Of a stretch of DNA of 38,707 nt, positions 32,451 through 38,707 are shown one piece after another. The notes under the pieces are model-generated. The model was not told the origin of the DNA. It did no database searches and worked only from the letters and a program-made list of their open reading frames with translations. The first letter of the stretch is position 1. Every line of letters begins with the position of its first letter. The stretch is from NCBI GenBank assembly GCA_021838765.1, contig JAKCCY010000014.1:1-38707 (forward strand), given 5' to 3'. Source of the DNA: Nitrospirota bacterium. GTDB lineage: Bacteria; Nitrospirota_A; Leptospirillia; Leptospirillales; Leptospirillaceae. Both the position numbers and the translations under genes were made by a program.

Positions 32451-32943
32451 TAATGAAATCCTCCAAAATACACGATGTCCAATCTTCTCTCATCCCCATT
32501 GAAGAGAGATCTGCAAGATCCCTTAAGCAATATTCATACCATCAATTTTTTTCTTTTACTGGTGAACTATTACGCCACAATCAACATGATTGCCATAAAA
32601 AATAGTGCGTTTTCACACTTATTTTTCGCACACAAACTAGTAATACCACAGTCTGAATCGAAGCAGGAATAAAGAGTCATTCCATTTCAAACTGCCTTCT
32701 CTTTAATAACCCATCATTCGGACAGTATTATGAAGAGTGAGCGCAGGGGAATCTCCTTTATTTCTCAGATCCTCTTATTTCCCCTTTATCTTTCTCCATA
32801 AAGCCTTATCTCCCCTCATCAGAAGATCCTAGATTGACAAGTGATAACACTCTGACTATTATGATTCATGTTGCATGCATCATTTAACCGAGTTGCCCAG
32901 TAAAAAAAGTCTAATCGTAAATGTATTTGTAAAAGGAGAAAAA
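32451..32943. other. Intergenic region between divergent icd and globin genes
   Basis: A+T-rich stretch of about 490 bp without a credible gene. It must hold the icd promoter on the minus strand and the globin promoter at 32834-32862. No clear riboswitch or repeat was recognised. Confidence 0.6.
32834..32862 (+). promoter_or_regulatory. Sigma-70-type promoter of the globin gene
   Basis: TTGACA (32834-32839), a 17-base spacer and TATTAT (32857-32862) match the housekeeping consensus closely. The globin ATG lies about 80 bp downstream at 32944, giving a leader of about 75 nt. Confidence 0.7.
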
Positions 32944-33387
32944 ATGGCTATCAACACCGATCTTATCAAGGCAAGTGCCCAATTAATCGCGCCTCTTGGC
33001 AGCAAAGTCACTGAGTATTTCTACAATACGATGTTCACAGATCATCCTGAAGTCAGGAAGATGTTCCCAGCAGAAATGGGCGTTCAAGCGCAGCGGCTTT
33101 TTGATTCCATCGTCTATATCACCTCCAATATCGATAAGCCTGATGCTCTTGTACCTTATCTCCAGAGACTCGGGTCAGGACATATCAAGTTCGATACAAG
33201 ACCGGAGCATTATCCAATTGTTGGGAATAGCCTGATGAAAACACTAGCTCATTTCGCTGGCCCCGCTTGGACAAAGGAAATGGCCGAGGCATGGAGTGAG
33301 GCCTATAACCTCGCAGCATCTGTCATGATAGAAGCAGCGTCCAAGTCAATGGACCCAGCAAGATATCAACCCATTTCAGCCAAATAA
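32944..33387 (+). CDS. Single-domain bacterial globin (Vitreoscilla/flavohemoglobin-type)
   Basis: The ATG at 32944 is preceded by AAAAGGAG, and gives 147 residues; the upstream extension of the frame is not used. The globin fold is evident: helix A/B with YFYNTMFTDHPEVRKMFP (B10 Tyr), the E7 Gln in QAQRLFDSI, and the proximal His region GSGHIKFDTRPEHYPIVG. RPEHYPIVG is diagnostic for flavohemoglobin and Vitreoscilla-type globins. No reductase domain follows, so an external reductant is needed. Probable roles are NO detoxification or O2 handling near the terminal oxidase. It has its own promoter and terminator. Confidence 0.93.
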   Translation: MAINTDLIKASAQLIAPLGSKVTEYFYNTMFTDHPEVRKMFPAEMGVQAQRLFDSIVYITSNIDKPDALVPYLQRLGSGHIKFDTRPEHYPIVGNSLMKTLAHFAGPAWTKEMAEAWSEAYNLAASVMIEAASKSMDPARYQPISAK

Positions 33388-33410
33388 ATTTCCGCATACA
33401 AAACAAAAGG

Positions 33411-33440
33411 CCTTGGATAGTCTATATCCAGGGTCTTTTC
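33411..33440 (+). terminator. Rho-independent terminator of the globin gene
   Basis: CCTTGGATA (33411-33419) pairs with TATCCAGGG (33425-33433) with one G-T pair, followed by TCTTTTC. It starts 23 nt after the globin stop. Confidence 0.75.
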
Positions 33441-33625
33441 TTGGGTCATTTTGTGGGATCAAAGAGGTATACTGGTTATCGAAGGGCAATCTTTAGCAGA
33501 GGAAAATCCGGTTACTCAAAACAGGAAATACATGGCAAACAAAAACATCCCACAAATCTAATTAGTCAAATACACCCACCGACTTCACAGGGATCAATGT
33601 CCCTGCCCCATCAATTTCATCAATC

Positions 33626-33814
33626 CTAGACTTTCGTAGACTTATCAGACTCTACCTTTGCGGATTCAGGCTCATCCTTATAAGCTCTTCTAAAATTGGA
33701 TATCGCCTTTCCCATTCCCGCACCAATTTCAGGAAGTTTCCTCCCTCCAAAAACCAAGAGAACAATTCCCAAAATCACTATCAGATGGAGTGGTTCAAAA
33801 AGCCCTGTCAACAT
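33626..33814 (-). CDS. tatA: TatA/E-type twin-arginine translocase subunit
   Basis: The 62-residue protein has the TatA layout: a short N-terminal segment, one TM helix ([14 protein letters not shown]), the hinge [10 protein letters not shown], an amphipathic helix ([17 protein letters not shown]) and a charged tail. It oligomerises to form the protein-conducting element for folded, often cofactor-containing, proteins. No tatC or tatB is adjacent. It lies downstream of the cbb3-like gene but beyond that gene's terminator, so it is probably a separate unit. Confidence 0.93.
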   Translation of the reverse strand: MLTGLFEPLHLIVILGIVLLVFGGRKLPEIGAGMGKAISNFRRAYKDEPESAKVESDKSTKV

Positions 33815-33902
33815 ATAAACCTCCGCTCGAAGTTTGAATCTAACCGCCTCACTTCAGTATAACACATTCTTTTTTTGGAATGTACGAAGATCTCCAGGGA
33901 TG

Positions 33903-33934
33903 AAAAAAAAAAGGGAGCCGCATTCGCAGCCCCC
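33903..33934 (-). terminator. Rho-independent terminator of the ccoN-like gene
   Basis: On the minus strand GGGGGCTGC pairs with GCGGCTCCC (nine pairs including two wobbles) around GAAT. A run of ten T follows (the A run at 33903-33912 on the plus strand). It lies 27 nt after the gene stop. Confidence 0.85.
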
Positions 33935-33961
33935 CTTCTTCAAACAAGTTGCATACAGAAA

Positions 33962-35341
33962 CTATGATCTCGCAGGCTGAGCCACCGGTGAAACAGGGAC
34001 AGTCGCTGGAGACATAGCAGTTCTGTAAGCATTATAAACAAAGATCCACTGACCAGTGATGATCAGGAATCCACCCCAGGAACGGGCAACCATGTAAGGA
34101 TGTGTTGCAACCACAGAGTCGATGTAAGGAACTTCATAGACTTTTGCTGCGGCCTGAATCAAACCTGCTGCAGTCAAGCTCGTCCAGAAGATGATGAACC
34201 CGATTGCCGTAAGCCAGTAATGCCAAAGCTCAAGAGTTGGGTTGAATTTCTTCCGGAGAAGACGCTCGACACCGTAATAAGTACCACCAATTTCAATAAA
34301 GGTAGAGAAACCCAGGATCCCAAGGTGGGCATGAGCAACAACCCAATGAGTTCCGTGGATATACCAGTTGATGGCACGAGTCTGCTGAAAACCACCCTGG
34401 AAGTTCAGGGGAATCGCAAAGAGAGTACCCGTTGTCACCCAACGAAGGGCAGGAACTTCAACAAACAGTCTCCATTTCCCGTACATGGTCAAGAGGGCAT
34501 TCGCAAGGAAAGCCATTGACGGCACAAGAATCAGCACACCGCTCACAGAGGAGAAAGATTTCAGCCACTCTGGAATCGGGGCGCCCATGAGATGATGCGC
34601 TCCTGGTGTGGAGTAGAATGCAAAGTTGGACCAGAAGTTCAGGTGGGCCAACTTATGGCTGTACAAGGGATTCCCTGTCAATTTGGGGATCATGTAATAA
34701 GCCACAGCCATGGACATTGGAGTAATCCAAAGCCCAAACAGGTTGTGTCCAGACCACCAGGTGAGAAGAGCTTCATTCAAACCCGTGACATGAAACACTT
34801 CAACTGACTGGGACAAAGCAAACGTTGTAGGCAAATACAAGAAACAGCCCATGAAAATCCAGAGAGTCGGGTAGATTCCTTTCACTCGACGGTTCAGAAC
34901 TGTCATGTAGAGATTGGCTGCCAGAGGAATGAGAATGAAGGAAAGGACATAAACATCGATCGGCCAGATGAAGTCCGAATACTCACGTCCTGACTCAAAA
35001 CCCAGGTCGAGAGATACATCGGCAACAAAGCCTCCGAGGTTCCACATCCATGCATTGAATACCCCGAGTTTTTCACTCCATAGCTTGTTGCCACAGAGAA
35101 GTGGGGTCATGTAAAGAACCGCCGCGCCGAAAGCCATGGAGATCCACATGAAGGCGACCGTCATCACATGGGCGGGACGGATGTGACCGAAGTTCAGGTA
35201 AGGCGTTCCGCTCAAAATATCCGGATACGCAAGTTTTAGGGACGTAACAAACCCGAGGGTCGTCCCGATCGCCAACCAGAGGATTGACGAAAAAAACATG
35301 GTTCTTGACGCAGTCCCTTCCGGAACCGATTTCTTTAGCAT
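33962..35341 (-). CDS. ccoN: cbb3-type heme-copper oxidase catalytic subunit (CcoN-like), lone
   Basis: The start is ATG 35341, with AGGGGAG 5 nt upstream; the longer frame lacks a site. The 459-residue protein has about twelve TM helices and the C-family ligands: low-spin heme His in IRPAHVMTVAFMW, CuB His in WWSGHNLFGLW, the His pair in TPGAHHLMG, and the heme His pair in HWVVAHAHLGILGF. A Tyr stands six residues before the HH pair, as does the cross-linked Tyr of Pseudomonas CcoN, so O2 reduction chemistry is plausible. The Glu of TFEGP in classic CcoN is Gln here (NFQGG). No ccoO, ccoP or ccoQ adjoins, so partner cytochromes must come from elsewhere. Confidence 0.88.
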   Translation of the reverse strand: MLKKSVPEGTASRTMFFSSILWLAIGTTLGFVTSLKLAYPDILSGTPYLNFGHIRPAHVMTVAFMWISMAFGAAVLYMTPLLCGNKLWSEKLGVFNAWMWNLGGFVADVSLDLGFESGREYSDFIWPIDVYVLSFILIPLAANLYMTVLNRRVKGIYPTLWIFMGCFLYLPTTFALSQSVEVFHVTGLNEALLTWWSGHNLFGLWITPMSMAVAYYMIPKLTGNPLYSHKLAHLNFWSNFAFYSTPGAHHLMGAPIPEWLKSFSSVSGVLILVPSMAFLANALLTMYGKWRLFVEVPALRWVTTGTLFAIPLNFQGGFQQTRAINWYIHGTHWVVAHAHLGILGFSTFIEIGGTYYGVERLLRKKFNPTLELWHYWLTAIGFIIFWTSLTAAGLIQAAAKVYEVPYIDSVVATHPYMVARSWGGFLIITGQWIFVYNAYRTAMSPATVPVSPVAQPARS

Positions 35342-35465
35342 GGAAACTCCCCTTTCAATAATGCATCCGGTGGTAACTTGCCCCACATTTACAAACAGCC
35401 GGTTCCTTTGCCTCTGAAAGGACTACAAAGGAAAAGGTTGTTCACAATGTGGAGCTTTCATCACC

Positions 35466-35515
35466 CTGAATCCGTTCCAGCCAACGGCTTCAGGAGCGAC
35501 ACCCTGTCCTGAGCC
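35466..35515 (-). promoter_or_regulatory. Two mutually exclusive hairpins in the ccoN leader
   Basis: One hairpin pairs 35466-35476 with 35483-35493 (10 of 11 pairs, six-base loop). The other pairs 35486-35495 with 35507-35515 (nine pairs with one bulge). Both use bases 35486-35493, so only one can form at a time. They lie about 125 nt before the ccoN-like start on the minus strand, as in attenuators or riboswitches. No ligand class was recognised. Confidence 0.4.
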
Positions 35516-35986
35516 CCCTTTATAAGGCCCAGTCATATGGGAAGCGGGATCGCTCCCGCATTCATACGCTCAATCCGGTCTGTCCTCTCGACCAAGGCCT
35601 AGAAACTCATCCTGACCGATTTCCGGACCACCATCGCGAATGCTATCAGGAGGCTTGAACCTTGTCAAGGACCTCTCCAGTTGTCATCCAAGTCAATATA
35701 TGCTTGATTTTTTATGCTTAAATCTTCACATATTCTCATTCTTTAAATCTGCCTTTTTTTTCCTTTAATCAACAAACTCTTCGTCTTTGAAAGCAATACC
35801 CTCATATGATATCACCAGAATCCAGAACAAAGGTCACAAACACACTTTATTGCTTATTTCGCTTTACGCTTGGTCTTTTCTAAGATCATGAATCGGATTC
35901 ATTGCTTAAGACATTAAAGGTCTATAAGATCACAAAAGGACTTTTCGAAAGAATGGATCCTACTCACTTCAGGAAGGACATCACGA
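35516..35986. other. Remainder of the divergent intergenic region
   Basis: No gene is visible. A short hairpin, GCGGGA/TCCCGC with a four-base loop, lies at 35544-35559. The part from 35690 to 35960 is strongly A+T-rich and should contain the promoter of the Rsm22-like gene. Confidence 0.5.
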
Positions 35987-37102
35987 TTGTTGCCCCCCAA
36001 AACCTCCATTAATAATCCACAAGATCCATTGGCATTACTTTCGGACCTTCTCTGCAACAAAACAATATCAAAAGAGTACATGTCAGATGAACGACTTAGG
36101 TCCGCTTATCGTTCTTATTATCATGAGCAAAGTTTCTATAAGGCATTATCCCTCTTTGAGGAAATGAACTTGTTTTCTTCTGTGACCAATTTTTTAAAAC
36201 AACAGAACTCCATTCATATAGCCGATCTTGCCACCGGAACAGGAGGCTTCATCCAAGGAATTCTTCATGGGTTACCACCCACATTCCATTCCAAAATAAG
36301 GATATCTCTCCAGGATCGATCAAAGTCAGCACTTGCCGCAGCTGATCTGGAAATTCAAAGTCTCTACCCCGAATTCACTTCTTCAGTCACTACCTACAAT
36401 GGGATTTTGCCGGACACATTCCCTCCATTATCAGATGTGCACATACTCTCATGGGGCAATATGCTCAATGAATGGAATCTCACCCGGGCATCATCGAAAA
36501 ATCTTTTGGAATGCATAGATCGTGTTCTGGTATCAGATGGCATATTGCTCATTGCAGAACCGGCAGACCGACTTTCTTCAAGAAAACTCCATCAATTCAG
36601 CAATGATTTATTGGAGTATCTTCCCGGATTCAAGATTTTAGCGCCTTGCCCAAATAACAGACGAGAAGGGTGTCCAGCACTTTTTAATGAAAAAGACTGG
36701 TGCCACGAAGATCGCCCTCATCAGTTTTCACAGGAATTGATTCATAAAGCGAAAAAACTGGGCCATATTAAAGATTCCCTTAAAATGAGTTATCTCATTT
36801 GCCAGAAAATGGATTCCCAATCAGGGATATCTGAAGCAAACAGCTCAAAAACCGAGCTCATATTCAGAATGATCTCAGACATGACTCATGAAAGAGGGCT
36901 ATCAAAATCTGTTTTTTGTAACGGTCATGAATGGACAAACTATCGCCTGCTCAAAAGATATAAATCTTCAGAAAACAATGCTTTTTTTTCGCTTAAAAAA
37001 GGGCAGATGGTCAAACTGATCGTTTCCAAAGAGCCTGAGAAAAAAGGGGAGAGCTTCAATTTACCGGAAGGGACAGCTGTCCAGACTATCGATCCATCCT
37101 GA
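35987..37102 (+). CDS. Rsm22-family methyltransferase-like ribosome assembly protein
   Basis: The start is the TTG at 35987 with AGGAAGGA 8 nt upstream. The 371 residues contain a Rossmann SAM-binding motif (IADLATGTGGFIQGILHG), a post-motif strand LSWGNMLNEWNL, and the Rsm22 hallmark CPNNRREGCPALFNEKDWCH followed by a later Cys (SYLIC). These cysteines correspond to the Fe-S ligands described for the mitochondrial homologue METTL17. The family acts in small ribosomal subunit maturation, and catalytic activity is doubtful in many members. A short basic C-terminal beta-rich region follows (about 285-371). A LigB-like gene follows after 35 nt in the same direction. Confidence 0.8.
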   Translation: MLPPKTSINNPQDPLALLSDLLCNKTISKEYMSDERLRSAYRSYYHEQSFYKALSLFEEMNLFSSVTNFLKQQNSIHIADLATGTGGFIQGILHGLPPTFHSKIRISLQDRSKSALAAADLEIQSLYPEFTSSVTTYNGILPDTFPPLSDVHILSWGNMLNEWNLTRASSKNLLECIDRVLVSDGILLIAEPADRLSSRKLHQFSNDLLEYLPGFKILAPCPNNRREGCPALFNEKDWCHEDRPHQFSQELIHKAKKLGHIKDSLKMSYLICQKMDSQSGISEANSSKTELIFRMISDMTHERGLSKSVFCNGHEWTNYRLLKRYKSSENNAFFSLKKGQMVKLIVSKEPEKKGESFNLPEGTAVQTIDPS

Positions 37103-37137
37103 AAAAATAGACATATCATTCGTCTTGGGAGGTTTTA

Positions 37138-37935
37138 TTGGAGATTTTACCCATCCTTGCACCACATTCACCTGATCTTCTTGAGAGCTACCGGCGAGGA
37201 AACAAACGCCCCATATTGGAGGCATTATCCCGATTCCATAGCCACCTTGTCAGCCGCCATACACCCATCAGGGCGGTAATCTCCATGAGCGCAGGATGGC
37301 AAGTCCCAAACATTATCCTTGTCGACAATAATCCGAAACTGGAGTCTTCCCAAGACTACTCAGGTTTTGGATCAGAACTCCAATATGATCCAAACGGAGA
37401 TCCGATATTGGCCAATGCGATCATTGCAGGGCTAAAGTCGAAAGGAGTTCCATCTGGTGCAGGGATCCATGGAGTGGACCACATTCTGACCGTTCCTCTC
37501 TTTTTCCTGATCCCTGATGCCAGTGTACCGGTTGTGGTCACATCCCAGCCGCTCAATCATGCCCGTTACATCCATGTCCTTGGAGAGGTCCTCCAATCTC
37601 TAACCCCATCCGGCCATGGCACAATCCTGCTTCTTCTTTCCGGCATGCTTGCACAAAACGAAAGGATTATGGCCAGGAACCTTCCCGATCCGCTTTTCGA
37701 GGAATACGTTGAGGAGATGAAAAGAATGCTTCAGGAGGGAGAGTCCTTAAAACCTTTAAACATTCCAAAGCCCTTGCTCGAAAGGGCAGCTCCGCCTGGA
37801 AAATTGAGAGAGCTTCACCTGCTGGCTTCACTTGGTTGCTCAAAGGGAATTATGTGGGCAATGGAAACAGGACCTGGAACAATGCAAGTTTTGATGAGCT
37901 TTGCGCCCATTGAACTCGGAGGAGGCAACCTATAA
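37138..37935 (+). CDS. LigB/DODA-like class III extradiol dioxygenase superfamily protein
   Basis: The start is the TTG at 37138, with GGGAGGT 6 nt upstream. The 265 residues match the LigB-type fold: ILPILAPHSPDLLESYRRGN with the first metal His, AVISMSAGW, GIHGVDHILTVPLFFLIPD with the second His, and VPVVVTSQPLN, as in DODA and related ring-opening dioxygenases. The same fold also occurs in MEMO1-like proteins with no dioxygenase role. The context with an Rsm22-like gene gives no aromatic pathway, so the substrate is unknown. The C-terminal ETGPGTMQVLMSFAPIELG may supply the third metal ligand (Glu). Confidence 0.75.
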   Translation: MEILPILAPHSPDLLESYRRGNKRPILEALSRFHSHLVSRHTPIRAVISMSAGWQVPNIILVDNNPKLESSQDYSGFGSELQYDPNGDPILANAIIAGLKSKGVPSGAGIHGVDHILTVPLFFLIPDASVPVVVTSQPLNHARYIHVLGEVLQSLTPSGHGTILLLLSGMLAQNERIMARNLPDPLFEEYVEEMKRMLQEGESLKPLNIPKPLLERAAPPGKLRELHLLASLGCSKGIMWAMETGPGTMQVLMSFAPIELGGGNL

Positions 37936-37995
37936 CAAAATACACAATGAATGATGCATCGTCGAACTCCAGGAGATCATGAAGGAAGAACCCGA

Positions 37996-38313
37996 TTACA
38001 TCCTTGGAAAATAAAAATAACTGTCGATCAAAGCTACAAGAAGAGCAAAAGCCCAAGGCAACTGTGGAAGAATTTTCTCAAAGAACCCGGGTGGGCGGCC
38101 ATCTGTCCTCTCAGGGAGCCATTCTGTCAGCAAGGCTCCAAAAGCAATACCTCCTACAAGTGCCCCTCCGATTAAAAACCAGGAAAAAAGGCCTACCCAT
38201 CCAATACCTTCCATCAGGGAGTAACGATTTAAAAACATACCGGTCTGAATGGCCAAAAGCTCTACCCCAAGGACTAGAGCAAGCCTCAGGTTGAAAAGAC
38301 GACGGGATTCCAT
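37996..38313 (-). CDS. Small integral membrane protein, unknown function
   Basis: The start is ATG 38313, with AAAGGAGA 4 nt upstream, which lies inside the rlmN 3' end (28-nt overlap); a start at 38346 lacks a site. The 105-residue product has about three TM helices (LRLALVLGVELLAIQTGMFL, then WVGLFSWFLIGGALVGGIAF, and PWAFALLVALIDSYFYF). A charged loop, TEWLPERTDGRPPG, lies between helices two and three. I do not recognise a family. It is probably cotranscribed with rlmN. Confidence 0.65.
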   Translation of the reverse strand: MESRRLFNLRLALVLGVELLAIQTGMFLNRYSLMEGIGWVGLFSWFLIGGALVGGIAFGALLTEWLPERTDGRPPGFFEKILPQLPWAFALLVALIDSYFYFPRM

Positions 38314-38707
38314 GAAGTCTCCTTTATCGCTGTTTTTTTCTCCCATGCCAACTGACCGCAGGCTCCCAAAATATCATCTCCTCTCGATTGACGAATCGTC
38401 GTTGCGACCATCTTTTCAAGAAGAATTTTTTGAAACAATAAAACATCATCTTTGGAAGGAGAGACAAATGGAGATCCTTCATACGGATTAAATGGGATCA
38501 GATTGACCTTGCTTTTGAATGGCGCCAGGAGACGTGCAAGTTTTTTCGCATCTTCCGGACGATCATTCACTCCCGACAACAACACATACTCAAAGGTAAC
38601 GCGTTGCCGCTTTTTCAGGGGAAGCTGCCTTATAGCATCAAGGATTGCCCTGATCGGGTAATGCCTGTTAATCGGCATTAACCTTTCGCGAGTGGAATCA
38701 TCCGCTG
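38286..38707 (-). CDS. rlmN: 23S rRNA (adenine-2503-C2)-methyltransferase RlmN, C-terminal part
   Basis: The frame enters from the right edge and ends at 38286. The visible 139 residues are the C-terminal half of the radical-SAM enzyme RlmN/Cfr family: STRERLMPINRHYPI, VTFEYVLLSGVNDRPEDAKK, VNLIPFNPYEGSPF and RQSRGDDILGACGQLAWE. The last motif carries the conserved Cys that resolves the methyl-RNA adduct (in GACGQLA). The radical-SAM CxxxCxxC segment lies outside the window. The tail TAIKETSWNPVVFST is an ordinary variable end and contains the ribosome binding site of the next gene. Confidence 0.92.
   Translation of the reverse strand, partial: ADDSTRERLMPINRHYPIRAILDAIRQLPLKKRQRVTFEYVLLSGVNDRPEDAKKLARLLAPFKSKVNLIPFNPYEGSPFVSPSKDDVLLFQKILLEKMVATTIRQSRGDDILGACGQLAWEKKTAIKETSWNPVVFST

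Noticed and set aside
33962..35341. Nitric oxide reductase (NorB) instead of an oxidase
   Set aside because: Although the HGT..AHAH stretch recalls NorB, the Tyr six residues before the HH pair is present and the NorB glutamates around the CuB His are absent.
1..38707. CRISPR array
   Set aside because: No regularly spaced direct repeats were seen anywhere in the window.

Overview
The window looks like chromosomal DNA of an acidophilic or chemolithoautotrophic Nitrospirota bacterium, most likely a Leptospirillum relative. This is an inference from gene content: a Pel polysaccharide operon, a DAB-type inorganic carbon transporter, a Thermus-like isocitrate dehydrogenase, a lone cbb3-type oxidase subunit I, a single-domain globin and TatA. 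No rRNA or tRNA is present to fix the taxonomy.

Layout. (1) Positions 1-9100 are accessory DNA. They hold a DUF2283 tail, a truncated ORF6N gene, two halves of group II introns lying about 2.7 kb apart, tyrosine recombinase C-terminal remnants, a decayed hicA next to an intact hicB, an ISAzo13-type transposase fragment, an ISNCY-like transposase cut by an intron 5' end, two VOC proteins, a divergent LysR/EamA pair, and a collapsed type I restriction-modification locus (internally deleted hsdM plus truncated rhuM). (2) Positions 10031-23030, minus strand, hold a compact eight-gene pel operon in the order pelB-pelC-pelA(hydrolase)-pelD-pelE-pelF-pelG-pelA(deacetylase). The normally single PelA is split into two genes at different places in the operon, and PelD carries a retained RxxD c-di-GMP site plus what looks like a second degenerate GGDEF-like domain. 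(3) Positions 23259-31012, plus strand, hold dabB-dabA behind a near-consensus sigma-54 promoter with an upstream inverted repeat. A soluble GAF-PAS histidine kinase and an NtrC-type sigma-54 activator follow. Together these look like a self-contained, sigma-54 controlled inorganic carbon uptake module. (4) Positions 31065-38707 hold isocitrate dehydrogenase with its Thermus-type C-terminal domain encoded as a separate small gene, a globin, tatA, a lone ccoN-like gene with a structured leader, an Rsm22-like protein, a LigB-like protein, a small membrane protein and the 3' end of rlmN.

How the genes fit together. Pel would make a cationic matrix exopolysaccharide under c-di-GMP control through PelD. 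DabBA would concentrate CO2/bicarbonate for carbon fixation. Isocitrate dehydrogenase links to central carbon metabolism and the oxidase to respiration. The Pel and DAB operons are transcribed divergently from one A+T-rich intergenic region of about 340 bp. The most interesting signals are the sigma-54/NtrC/DAB circuit, the split PelA, the split isocitrate dehydrogenase, the two-module PelD and the group II intron halves that bracket a 2.7 kb block.
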